Assembly (NCBI RefSeq): GCF_003991905.1
Contig: NZ_RSCL01000006.1
Location: forward strand, 401,967-465,966
Direction: 5' to 3'
Length of the DNA stretch: 64,000 nucleotides
Origin: Dulcicalothrix desertica PCC 7102
Lineage (GTDB): Bacteria > Cyanobacteriota > Cyanobacteriia > Cyanobacteriales > Nostocaceae
Numbering within the stretch: position 1 is the first letter of the stretch; every line of letters starts with the position of its first letter. Of the stretch, positions 8,151 through 16,533 are shown piece by piece. Made by a program: the position numbers and the translations under genes. The notes below the pieces were generated by a model. It had not been told where the DNA came from and ran no database searches. It saw only the letters and a list, made by a program, of their open reading frames with translations.

Positions 8151-8612
8151 ATGAATAAACCCACCTTCGTTTACGTGACCTATATTGCGACCACGCTCGA
8201 ACAACTTTGGGAAGCAATCGTCAGTGAAGAATTCACCCAGCAGTATTGGTCTGGCGGGCAACTTGAGTCTGACTGGCAGGTGGGTTCATTCGTGCAGCAT
8301 ATCAACCAGGACGGCGAGACCGAAAGCATTGGGGAAGTATTGGAATCCCAGGCGCCGCAACTACTTTCTTATACCTTTGGCTCATCCAATGTAACTGGAA
8401 CTGCGCCATGTCACGTCCGCTTCAAGCTGGAGCAGTACGGGCCTAGAGTGAAGCTAACGCTAATTCAAACGGCTCTTGATGTTCAAAGCAGCATGAACCA
8501 TGAGCTACAGATGGAAGAAGAGCGTATCCTACCTCAAGCGCCTGTTAGAAATCGAAGATGTATTGGCATTAGTAGCTTAAAATTCTGTCGCAAACTGGTA
8601 ATGGGCAATTAA
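8151..8612 (+). pseudogene. SRPBCC/AHSA1-type protein with a C-terminal frameshift
   Basis: The first 120 codons encode an AHSA1/START-like (SRPBCC) ligand-binding domain: TLEQLWEAIVSEEFTQQYW, then GSFVQHINQDGE and SYTFGS. After MNHELQ the open frame becomes unlike the family and runs to 8612. A neighbouring frame from 8512 reads WKKSVSYLKRLLEIEDVLAL and stops at 8580, which is the normal family C-terminus. One extra base, or two lost, near 8511 explains this. The gene follows arsR, a known pairing. It may be inactive, or it could be a sequencing error. Confidence 0.75.
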
Positions 8613-8668
8613 TAATCGATTAAAAGTTCCATTACCCAATCGTCCACTTCATTGGAGAACTCCACATT

Positions 8669-9280
8669 ATGATTCCTACCGTAATTGAACAATCGAGTCG
8701 GGGTGAAAGAGCCTTCGACATTTACTCTCGCTTACTGCGAGAACGGATTATTTTTTTAGCAGAAGCCATCGACTCGGATACGGCTAACCGAATTGTGGCG
8801 CAAATGCTGTTTTTAGAAGCAGAAGACCCCCAAAAGGATATTTATCTGTACATCAATTCTCCTGGTGGTTCTGTGGTAGCAGGTTTAGGCATTTATGACA
8901 CGATGAACCATATTCGTCCAGATGTTTGCACGATTTGCTATGGCATGGCAGCTAGTATGGGCGCCTTTTTGCTCGGTGCGGGTGCTAAAGGCAAGCGCAG
9001 CAGTTTACCGAGTTCGCGGATTATGATTCACCAGCCTTCCGGTGGAGCGCAGGGGCAGGCAGTGGATATCGAGATTCAAGCCAAGGAAATTATCTACCTG
9101 AAACGGCAGATCAATGAGCGGATGGCTAACTATACGGGGAAATCTCATGAGCAAATTGAGCTTGACACCGACCGAGACTTCTTTATGTCGGCACAAGAGG
9201 CAGTGGAGTATGGCTTGGTAGATCGGGTCATCGAGCGCCCAACTCTGACGATTCATCCCGAACTAATAGCGACAAGATAA
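8669..9280 (+). CDS. clpP: ATP-dependent Clp protease proteolytic subunit, ClpP1-like
   Basis: A 203-residue serine protease subunit with the complete catalytic triad: Ser96 in GMAASMGAF, His121 in MIHQP and Asp170 in DTDRDFF. The oxyanion motif NSPGGSV is intact. It forms the tetradecameric chamber that degrades substrates fed by a Clp ATPase. The opening MIPTVIEQS matches cyanobacterial ClpP1, but several positions differ (for example CYGMAAS), so it may be an extra paralogue. Codon use is somewhat GC-richer than in flanking genes. Its stop overlaps the next start by one base. Confidence 0.93.
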   Translation: MIPTVIEQSSRGERAFDIYSRLLRERIIFLAEAIDSDTANRIVAQMLFLEAEDPQKDIYLYINSPGGSVVAGLGIYDTMNHIRPDVCTICYGMAASMGAFLLGAGAKGKRSSLPSSRIMIHQPSGGAQGQAVDIEIQAKEIIYLKRQINERMANYTGKSHEQIELDTDRDFFMSAQEAVEYGLVDRVIERPTLTIHPELIATR

Positions 9281-9657
9281 TGGATAATCAAATTGAGCAT
9301 CAAATCATCGAGGCAGAAGAAAAGCTCAGGCTGGCAATGCTTAACTCTGATGTGAAAGCACTAGATGAACTGCTATCATCTCGATTAATTTTTACAAACC
9401 ACCAGGGACATTTGGTAAGTAAAGAGGAGGATTTAGCTGGTCACAAATCGGGCGCCCTTAAACTCAACTCGTTGTTAGCTTCCGAGCAGCATATTTTATT
9501 AACAGGTGATGTAGCGATAGTCTCAGTAAAAATGCAACTATCGGGCAGCTACAATGACACACCTACAAATGGCATTTTTCGTTTTACCAGGGTTTGGTCT
9601 CATTCTGGGGAAGGAACTTGGCAGATTATAGCTGGGCATTCAGGTATAGTGTCCTAG
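9280..9657 (+). CDS. DUF4440/NTF2-like protein
   Basis: A 125-residue cone-shaped NTF2-like fold protein. The start EHQIIEAEEKLRLAMLNSDV and the block DELLSSRLIFTNHQGHLVSK are typical of DUF4440, followed by the strands VAIVSVKMQLSGSY and FRFTRVWSHS, and WQIIAGHSG at the end. Such proteins bind small ligands or act as isomerase-like enzymes; no specific role can be set. Its ATG overlaps the clpP stop, indicating co-expression with the protease. Confidence 0.8.
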   Translation: MDNQIEHQIIEAEEKLRLAMLNSDVKALDELLSSRLIFTNHQGHLVSKEEDLAGHKSGALKLNSLLASEQHILLTGDVAIVSVKMQLSGSYNDTPTNGIFRFTRVWSHSGEGTWQIIAGHSGIVS

Positions 9658-9737
9658 CGCCTCTTTTCAAAACGATGCTGTTGGGATCGCGAGCTATGTT
9701 CGATTGGTTAGAGTAGTCCAAGAAATAAATTATCCCG

Positions 9738-9799
9738 TAGGGTAGGCGTCTCGCCTGTCCTACAATATTTTATGGGCAGGCGAGATGCCTACCTTACAA
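9738..9799. repeat. long inverted repeat (GTAGGGTAGGCGTCTCGCC family)
   Basis: GTAGGGTAGGCGTCTCGCCT and its near-complement GGCGAGATGCCTACCTTAC face each other across an AT-rich loop, a stem of over 20 base pairs with a few mismatches. A related copy lies at 36463-36491, where it interrupts a VapC gene. Confidence 0.8.
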
Positions 9800-9922
9800 T
9801 AGTCTTGTTTAACTTCCGTTAGGGAAAAATGGGCTTCTGGGTGCGACCGCATTTAAATAGATTGCAGTTTTAACTAATTGGGTGTACATTGGGAATACAG
9901 AGAGAACTATAGGAGGAAAATC

Positions 9923-10204
9923 ATGTTTGAGGCAGCAGCGGCTACGCCAAAAGAAACGCGGCTTTCCATTCGCGCAACGGAGCAGGAAAAGGCAATACTG
10001 GCAGAAGCGGCACGAGTCCAGCACACGAATGTAAGCAAGTTTGTCCTGCAAGCATCGCTTGATGCTGCAAATGCTATTCTTATGTATCAAACAGAGTTTT
10101 CTTTGCCGCCCGACCAGTGGGAAGCGTTCTGTGAACGTCTTGACGCGCCGCCGAAAGTCATTCCAGAATTAGAGCGGCTTTTTAGCGAATCAGAACCGTT
10201 CTAA
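9923..10204 (+). CDS. DUF1778 (TacA-type) antitoxin
   Basis: A 93-residue ribbon-helix-helix antitoxin of the DUF1778 family. The signature ETRLSIRATEQEKAILAEAA is followed by NVSKFVLQASLDAA, and the C-terminal arm ends with ELERLFSESEPF, which would wrap the toxin. The ATG at 9923 is chosen because a perfect AGGAGG lies 6 bases upstream (9911-9916); an upstream in-frame codon at 9878 has no such site. It is paired with the acetyltransferase gene 32 bases downstream. The pair is visibly GC-richer than its surroundings and lacks GGCGCC, which suggests recent acquisition. Confidence 0.9.
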   Translation: MFEAAAATPKETRLSIRATEQEKAILAEAARVQHTNVSKFVLQASLDAANAILMYQTEFSLPPDQWEAFCERLDAPPKVIPELERLFSESEPF

Positions 10205-10236
10205 TGTAAGGAATGTAAGAAACTGGAATTGTTTTA

Positions 10237-10752
10237 ATGCAAAGTGAGCCTTTAAATGAGCCTATTCTGCTTGCCAAAAGTCATATCATTGCGGATTTTG
10301 ATTGTGGCAAACTGCCACTTAATGATTTCCTGATTAAATATGCTTTGCAAAATCAGGCAAGCGGGGGAGCCAGAACCTATGTCCTGACTTGCGCCGAGCG
10401 CGTCATTGGCTATTACAGTCTTGCTCCGGCATCCGTATCGCCGGACGATGTGCCTGCTCGCGTCATGAAAGGGCAGGGGCGTTATCCCGTCCCGGTTATC
10501 CTTATGGCGCGGTTTGCCATAGACAAAGGTGAACAGGGAAAAGGCTTAGGTAAAGCCATGTTCCGCAACGCACTACGCCGCTCTCTGGCGGGGGCTGAAA
10601 CTATTGGCGGTCGAGCTTTTCTTGTCCATGCTAAAGACGACGAAGCCCGCGCGTTTTACCTCAAATTCGGCATGGAAGAATCTCCAACCAATCGCCTGCA
10701 CTTGCTTTTGCTTTTCAAAGATATTCGACAATCACTTGAAGCCGCAGGTTAA
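10237..10752 (+). CDS. GNAT acetyltransferase toxin (TacT-type)
   Basis: A 171-residue GNAT-fold protein. The acetyl-CoA loop is seen in GEQGKGLGKAMF, and the C-terminal FYLKFGMEES strand is typical of TacT/AtaT toxins, which acetylate the amino group of charged tRNAs and stop translation. The N-terminal DCGKLPLNDFLIKYALQNQ and YVLTCAERVIGYYSLAPAS blocks are family hallmarks. It follows its TacA-like antitoxin. Which aminoacyl-tRNA is attacked cannot be told from sequence. Confidence 0.92.
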   Translation: MQSEPLNEPILLAKSHIIADFDCGKLPLNDFLIKYALQNQASGGARTYVLTCAERVIGYYSLAPASVSPDDVPARVMKGQGRYPVPVILMARFAIDKGEQGKGLGKAMFRNALRRSLAGAETIGGRAFLVHAKDDEARAFYLKFGMEESPTNRLHLLLLFKDIRQSLEAAG

Positions 10753-10760
10753 GTTTTCAA

Positions 10761-10782
10761 CGCAGAAATTTTGATTTCTGCG
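10761..10782 (+). terminator. perfect hairpin after the TacT toxin gene
   Basis: CGCAGAAAT, loop TTTG, ATTTCTGCG: nine perfect base pairs nine bases after the stop. No strong T-run follows, so termination is plausible but not certain. A second stem (CCGCTAC/GTAGCGG) follows at 10822-10844. Confidence 0.5.
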
Positions 10783-10855
10783 ATGTGCTAATTTTGAATC
10801 TATTTAAAGCGTGCCCACTCACCGCTACTTAAATCTCGTAGCGGAGGTAAATCTA

Positions 10856-10883
10856 AGAGGGTATTTATAAAGTAAATCTTAAG
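10856..10883 (+). repeat. left arm of a 28-bp perfect inverted repeat
   Basis: The 28 bases from 10856 (AGAGGGTATTTATAAAGT...) are the exact reverse complement of 11930-11957. The arms bracket a 1.05-kb segment with an unknown gene and an IS5-type transposase remnant, and may be the ends of a decayed element. Confidence 0.8.
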
Positions 10884-11054
10884 AACAGTGAGCAGTAATT
10901 TTGTACGAGACATAATCAAGCACACTCAGTAGCGCATTATTGGGGAAAAAACCGACAGTTTTATTTTGACGCTTTAAAAAAAAGATTAAAATCTTGGATA
11001 GTAAAAAGGTTACAGCTATTATGATTATGTAACATAATCATGTGGATGTATCCA

Positions 11055-11474
11055 ATGAGTAAAGCGAAAAAAACTAAAAAATCTAAGTCTGACTGGGGAG
11101 GATATAGACTGAATGCAGGCAGGAAAGCAACTTGGAATAATGAAGAAACTTGCACTATTCGTATTCCCAAAGCTTTGTCCAACGAAATTTTAAGGTTTGC
11201 GCGAGCTTTGGATTCAGGGGAGATAATTGAATTTGTAACAGAATCAAATTGGTCTGAAGACGAAAATCATGATTACGTAACAGATTCAAATTTTAATTAT
11301 CAGCAAAGCATTTCAGGCAACTTTGATTTTGCAACAGAATCAAAATTAGAAAATGTAAATGCGTCTACCGTTTTTGATGAGATTGAAAGCTACCTCAACA
11401 ATCTTGATAATGTAACAGAATCAAATGCACGATGGATACCAATGCCAGATTTTGATGAAGCAATACAGATATAG
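11055..11474 (+). CDS. hypothetical protein with T(E/D)SN repeats
   Basis: A 139-residue protein. The N-terminus is basic (KAKKTKKSKSDWGGYRLNAG) and is followed by RKATWNNEETCTIRIPKALS, a pattern common to cyanobacterial small DNA-binding-like proteins with a possible ribbon-helix-helix. The acidic remainder contains four short repeats, FVTESN, YVTDSN, FATESK and NVTESN, spaced irregularly. The same GTAACAGAATCAAA string recurs in the DNA at 11235, 11276, 11331 and 11412. Start 11055 is taken instead of 11040 because it opens the basic region. Function unknown. Confidence 0.55.
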   Translation: MSKAKKTKKSKSDWGGYRLNAGRKATWNNEETCTIRIPKALSNEILRFARALDSGEIIEFVTESNWSEDENHDYVTDSNFNYQQSISGNFDFATESKLENVNASTVFDEIESYLNNLDNVTESNARWIPMPDFDEAIQI

Positions 11475-11510
11475 CAGTCCTACATGATTTGTAAAAATTA
11501 TAACCCTGTA

Positions 11511-11538
11511 GAGACGCGATTAATCGCGTCTCTACGAC
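11511..11538. repeat. GTAGAGACGCGATTAATCGCGTCTCTAC palindrome family
   Basis: A nearly perfect palindrome: GTAGAGACGCGATTA is followed at once by its reverse complement. Related elements lie at 6824 and 48686. Confidence 0.8.
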
Positions 11539-11713
11539 GTGCGGATTTACCTTCGGTACACTTCGTGAACACAAATGATTTAGGATTGCTATAGCAAGAA
11601 AAATAGTCAAACAAAAAAAGTGCGCCCGCATATCCGTGGCACGACTGATATCCAAGTTATATTCAGTACAAGTAAATGCTAATGCCTTAAAACCATATAG
11701 GGAGGAGTAACAT

Positions 11714-11884
11714 TTAACACACAAGACTATTTAACATTAATCTAACCATTGCGGCATATATTATTGCTTCGCTTACTTGTGGCAACAACTCATAATCTTT
11801 ACTCAAACGGCGGTAACGCCCTAGCCAACCAAAAGTCCTTTCAACTACCCATCGCCTTGGCAGTATTTTAAACCCAGCTTCGTT
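11714..11884 (-). mobile_element. IS5-family transposase remnant (C-terminal part)
   Basis: The minus strand encodes [20 protein letters not shown] continuing as [16 protein letters not shown] and AAMVRLML, the classic C-terminus of IS5/IS427-group DDE transposases, with the catalytic Glu in VVERTF. About 55 codons are readable and end in TAA at 11714. No earlier part of the transposase (the DDE Asp motifs) is present, so the element is dead. It lies just inside the right arm of the 28-bp inverted repeat. Confidence 0.85.
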
Positions 11885-11929
11885 ACGTTATGGAGTATAT
11901 TACGAGACCATCACTCTGTTACTTCCCGC

Positions 11930-11957
11930 CTTAAGATTTACTTTATAAATACCCTCT
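11930..11957 (-). repeat. right arm of the 28-bp perfect inverted repeat
   Basis: Exact reverse complement of 10856-10883. It is followed by unrelated decayed sequence. Confidence 0.8.
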
Positions 11958-12063
11958 AAAGGTGAGTTTCCTTGTGTCGCGCTTTTTCAAAACACCGTGT
12001 GTTGGCAACTCGTTCTATTTCGATGACTGTATAAAGGCATTTGCTACAAGCAATTTAACATCT

Positions 12064-12204
12064 TCAGACATTATAAAACCTTAATCGTGCATAGTCTTCT
12101 TGTATCATCTCAAAAACATTCATAATTTCGGCGCCTGCTTGATCTATAGTTTGTCCCCAAGCATGACAACGAGGAATTGCTGGAAGGTATTCTCCTATAC
12201 CCTT
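12064..12204 (-). pseudogene. HicB-like antitoxin remnant
   Basis: The minus strand reads EYLPAIPRCHAWGQTIDQAG and then MNVFEMIQEDYARLRF before a TGA at 12064. The pattern of a short strand, P..P.C.AWG.T..(E/Q)A and an amphipathic helix is that of HicB-type antitoxin domains. The upstream end is closed by a stop near 12205, so only about 45 codons remain. No readable hicA partner is present. Confidence 0.45.
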
Positions 12205-12358
12205 TTATGTGAATGCGACAGTTCTATATTCTTAGAACAGCCTTTGGCATCATCACCGTATAGAAATACTATAAGACAAAAATCTTAACATTGTGCGTAT
12301 TAAATATTACTATTGTATTTAGTACAATTGGGGTTGACAAATATAATTTTAATTACAT

Positions 12359-14164
12359 ATGAGTATTACACCTCGCGGGATGAGTGTTACAGAAGCTTAC
12401 CGACTCTACCGTTCAGGCAGTTTATTAGTCAATAGAAAGTATCAAAGAAAGCTTGTTTGGACAGTCTCAGAGAAAGAAAGGCTAATTGGTAGCATTTTAA
12501 AAGGGTATCCAATTCCACTGATTTTACTTGCAGAACGTCCTCAAATATATGGCAGTGGTAAGTATGAAATCATTGATGGAATGCAACGCCTTAATGCAAT
12601 TTTTAGTTTTATAGAAAATTGTTTTAGCTTTGATAATAAATATTTTAATCTTGATGAGTTTTCCTACGCCAAACAATTAGTAAGTGATCGAGTAATTCAA
12701 CCTGAAATAAATAAAGAAGATATAGAAAAGCAAAAAATAATTTTTATGTCAGGTAAAGAGTGTGCTGATGTATTAGATTATCAGCTTGCAGTGACAGTGT
12801 ATACTGCAATGGGAGAAGAAGATATAACAGAAGTGTTTGGTCGCATTAATTCTAGTGGTAAACACCTAAGTAGCCAAGAAAAAAGACAAGCAGGCATAAC
12901 AACAGCGTTTGCAGAATTAGTACGGTCAATCTCTATGGAATTGCGTGGTGATGTATCTGACAAAGTATTACGCCTTATAGATATGCCTGAAATCAGTATT
13001 GATTCACAAAAAAGTAACCAAAATTATAAAATCAAAGCTGAAGATACTATTTGGTGTAAGCAAGGCGCCTTAACAGTAAAACAACTTCGAGAAAGCGAAG
13101 ATGAACAAATGACAGCTGATATTGCTGCTTCTATCTTGCTTAATGAACCTTTACCTGTAAGTACAGAGCGTTTGGATAGTTTGTATGATAAAGATAATAA
13201 ATACTTTCATGTTTTGGAAACGGCTTTAGCTACTTACGGTTCAAAAAAATTGACTCATGATATTATTACAACATTCGCTGTAATGCGTGAAACTATTGAA
13301 GCTTGTAGCTCAGACACAAAACGTTTATCACGTATAGTTAATCCATCTAGTAATAACCCCATCCGAACAGCTTTTTACACTATTTTCATGGCATTTTTCG
13401 ACCTAATTATCCGTAGAGAACTTTCTCCAGCCGACCCAGATGGTATTATTAATGCTTTACGAGGGCTTCAAAAAACACTTGACTTAAGTAGTCATTATAC
13501 CACAACAGATGATCGAAAGAAAAACATTAGAAGAACTATAGGTTTAATTCAAGATTGTTTTGCTAAAAAAGAACCTTCTGCACTAGGGCATGGTGCCGAG
13601 CTTGTACTTGACTTAGAAAATTCTCTACGTCGTTCTCGTATAGAAACTTCAAGATATGAATGTAAACAAGGCTTACTTGATTTATCATTGAAAAGAGAGC
13701 TAAATAAAGATTTACTGACAAGGCTTACCGAAACTATATGTGGAATAGCCAATTTAGGGTCAGATAGTGATGGATATATTCATATTGGAGTAACAGACTG
13801 CGAGAAACATGCTCGTAGAATCGAAGAGTTAGATAAAATTATACCAATTGAAGTAAATGGAAGATATATTGTTGGAATTGATAGAGAAGCAAAATTGCAA
13901 AATAAAAGCATAGAAGAATATATTAAGCTAATCACTAATACAATTCAAAACTCTGCCTTAACAGAGCCACTAAAAACCCAGGTGCTAGCTAAATTCGATA
14001 CCATTTCGTACAAACCTAAAAGTTATTCAGTAATTAGGATTACTATACCTGCTCAAAAAGATGTTTCATTTCTTGGTGATAAAGTTTTTACAAGAAAAGA
14101 TTCATCAACAGTAGAAGTAGTGGGGAGAGAATTACTGGCAGTCTCCAAGCTTTTTCAAAAATAA
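12359..14164 (+). CDS. DUF262-AlbA_2 fusion protein, candidate defence protein
   Basis: A 601-residue protein. Residues 1-200 are a DUF262 (ParB/Srx-like, GmrS-type) domain, seen in NRKYQRKLVW (the YQR.(Y/L)VW box) and IIDGMQRLNAIFSF (DGQQR box). A helical middle follows. The C-terminal 170 residues are an AlbA_2/Schlafen-like nucleic-acid-binding domain: YECKQGLLDLS, ICGIANLGSDSDGYIHIGVT and the closing VFTRKDSSTVEV. DUF262 domains bind or hydrolyse nucleotides in GmrSD-type restriction, and AlbA_2 domains occur in Schlafen-like defence and stress proteins. A defence role is inferred. It precedes the RT-HEPN gene by 205 bases. One GGCGCC site occurs, near 13064. Confidence 0.85.
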   Translation: MSITPRGMSVTEAYRLYRSGSLLVNRKYQRKLVWTVSEKERLIGSILKGYPIPLILLAERPQIYGSGKYEIIDGMQRLNAIFSFIENCFSFDNKYFNLDEFSYAKQLVSDRVIQPEINKEDIEKQKIIFMSGKECADVLDYQLAVTVYTAMGEEDITEVFGRINSSGKHLSSQEKRQAGITTAFAELVRSISMELRGDVSDKVLRLIDMPEISIDSQKSNQNYKIKAEDTIWCKQGALTVKQLRESEDEQMTADIAASILLNEPLPVSTERLDSLYDKDNKYFHVLETALATYGSKKLTHDIITTFAVMRETIEACSSDTKRLSRIVNPSSNNPIRTAFYTIFMAFFDLIIRRELSPADPDGIINALRGLQKTLDLSSHYTTTDDRKKNIRRTIGLIQDCFAKKEPSALGHGAELVLDLENSLRRSRIETSRYECKQGLLDLSLKRELNKDLLTRLTETICGIANLGSDSDGYIHIGVTDCEKHARRIEELDKIIPIEVNGRYIVGIDREAKLQNKSIEEYIKLITNTIQNSALTEPLKTQVLAKFDTISYKPKSYSVIRITIPAQKDVSFLGDKVFTRKDSSTVEVVGRELLAVSKLFQK

Positions 14165-14369
14165 TGAATCAAACTTCTTTAGTCGCTTGGACTCTATTAT
14201 GATTAATTAAGTCATCTAACTCTTAATACTATATTTATTAACAGTTTTTATTAGTTCAATTTGTTTATTTGCTCTAATGGATAGCATCAAATTTATCCTA
14301 CATCAATTTATATAACTTTTATACATTTTTAATTTTGCCACTTTGTAACCAACGTCAAGATTTATATTT

Positions 14370-16289
14370 ATGAAAAACAATACATTATCACTACTTAATT
14401 TTATAGATTTCACTTTATGGCAAGAAGCAAAAAAATTACTTGATTTTCAAATTAATCAAATGGATAAAAATAAGCACTATTTGACGCTCAGTATGTTTTA
14501 CTATCAACGTATTTCTCATTTAACAAATATAGTTAATACTCAAGAATATTTTGATAAACGAGTTGCTAATGCCCTATTTTATGCCCTAGAGCGTGAGTTT
14601 GCTTTTTACGATTATGTTGTTCCAAAATCTTACCTGGGGCTAAGGAATCAAAAATTTCTTACTTATCCTTTAAGAGTTTTGTATTACTCAATAGGTCTTT
14701 ACTTACTCAAGCTGTCCCAAGATTTTTTACAAACATATATTGCTAAAAACAAACGCTTAAAATGCTACTATGGTGGTAATTTACTCTTTAATTAAAATTC
14801 TTTAACAGTAAAGCATGAGACTACATTCTATAAAAATTACTATAAAGACTTTAAAAAACAAATTAGAAAACAAATTACTAATAGCCCTGAAGATAAGCTT
14901 GTAATTAAGCTTGATATAGAAAATTTTTTTGATAATATTTCTATCTCTATTCTACTTGAGAATCTTGATAAATTCATAAAACCAAGTATTAAAGAGGAGT
15001 TAAATTTTACAACATCTACTCAAGAAAATTTAAAGTTTTTCTATAATTATTTATCGCATAATCAAGGTGGAATTCCGCAAGCTGATAATGATATAATTTC
15101 TAGCTTTACTGGTTACTTGTATTTAACTTTTAGTGATTTACTAATAGACTCAGAAATACTTACATATAAAGAATTTATAAATGAGCATATAATAATTCGC
15201 TACGTTGATGATATATTCATAGTTGTGAGTTTTTGTAATGAAGCAACTCAATTACAAAGAGAAAAAATTATATATTCATTAACTTCACAAATTTCAGATT
15301 TGCTATACTCTCATTTGAAACTTAAATTAAATAAAAAAACAAAACTTTATTGGCTTGGAAATAAACATGATAAAGAAGCTATATTAAAAGATTTGAAAAA
15401 AGTTTCACCAGAATACCATCTTAATGACGAAGAAAACGATGAAACTCCAGAAAATAAATTAGCTAATATTTTTCATGAACTCCAAAAACTTAAAAATTCA
15501 AGTATCGACTTTTCCATTTACTCAGATGGAACGATTGAAGCAGATATTTTAAGAGAAATTTACGAAAAATCTGTAAATCAGCTTTTATCAAAGGAAGAAA
15601 ATATAATACAAATCGAAGCTACATTCAATGAGTTTAACTTTGATTTAGTTAATGTTATGCCCCGTGAAATTATTTTAATAATATCTAAAAGCAAGAAGGT
15701 TTTACAAGAATTTGTTAATTTTTTAGACTCAAAGATCAAACTATCGACTAGAGATGCTTATTTAATATTAACATTACTATGTCAACATGAATTTCAATAC
15801 ACCCACTTATTTAGTAGAATCAAAACTATCGATAGTTTTAAGCACATCTTCAATGCTTTTGAGGAAATCTTTATATTCTCAGAAAAGCCAGGATACTTTC
15901 AATTATCATATGAGGAAGTTGTTTTGATAACACAATATTCAAATGTAATAGAGCAAATACGCTTACGTATATTTAATGAAAAAATATACTCTTATTCAGT
16001 AGGATTAAATCACTTATTAAATGAAATTCATGCAGTATGTATGTGTTTTGATACAATTAAGCAAAAAACAAAATATGAAGCAGACGATGTTGTTGATTTC
16101 TTAACGTCTAAAGCTATACCTCACGAAATTTGTATATCTATTCGTAATCTTTTTGATAGAAGAAATAGAAATACTGTATCTCATCCTAGCATATCAGACA
16201 AAATTGCATGGGGAGTTACTAAAGAAGAGTATGTAGAATATCGTGAAGTTGTAGGAAAATGTTTGAAATTAATACTATCTTTCCCGTAA
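14370..16289 (+). pseudogene. AbiA-like reverse transcriptase-HEPN protein with an in-frame stop
   Basis: One reading frame spans 640 codons, broken only by a TAA at 14793-14795. Downstream of it the frame holds the RT motifs KLDIENFFDNIS (motif A), QGGIPQADNDIISSF (motif B) and IIRYVDDIFIVV (motif C, YVDD). The C-terminal 250 residues are helical and end with RNRNTVSH, an R-x4-H motif of HEPN RNases. RT plus HEPN and the 640-residue size match AbiA, a phage abortive-infection protein. The stop lies N-terminal to motif A, so no intact enzyme is made without readthrough. A CAA-to-TAA change would suffice. The gene has no GGCGCC and is very AT-rich. Confidence 0.85.
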
Positions 16290-16326
16290 TAAGTATATTA
16301 TTTATGAGTAGAAAATTTTATTTTGT

Positions 16327-16351
16327 CTAGTCCTTTTAAACGGACTTTTGC
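16327..16351 (+). terminator. hairpin with T-run after the RT-HEPN gene
   Basis: AGTCC, loop TTTTAAAC, GGACT, then TTTTGC: a short stem followed by a T-run about 40 bases after the stop. Confidence 0.5.
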
Positions 16352-16490
16352 TATTAGCTTGGGGTTTGCAACCCTAAGCGGTTATGAACGAAGCGAGTAA
16401 ACGTTATCAAGCATCAAAGATTAAAAGGGAAACCAAAAAGCAAATTGTGTATCTTGTGGGGTATGCGCCTCTGCAAGCCCTTTAAAACTT

Positions 16491-16519
16491 GGGGCGGGCA
16501 GGGATGCCCGCTCCACAAG
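16491..16519. repeat. CTTGTGG-GCGGGCATCCCTGCCCGC dispersed repeat (reverse copy)
   Basis: GGGCGGGCAGGGATGCCCGCTCCACAAG, the reverse complement of the common form. The core GCGGGCATCCCTGCCCGC can fold on itself. It lies just beyond the acnB stop. Confidence 0.8.
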
Positions 16520-16533
16520 ACAAGACATAAAAA

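Noticed and set aside
11395..11724. 109-codon open frame on the minus strand
   Set aside because: It crosses the antisense of the repeat-containing gene, the hairpin at 11511 and an intergenic stretch; no recognisable domain. The real signal nearby is the IS5 remnant in another frame.
12100..12288. 62-codon plus-strand frame
   Set aside because: Antisense to the HicB-like remnant, with Cys/Ser-rich non-protein-like content.
12334..12347. Promoter made of TTGACA and TATAAT before the DUF262 gene
   Set aside because: The boxes are only two bases apart, so they cannot form one promoter.
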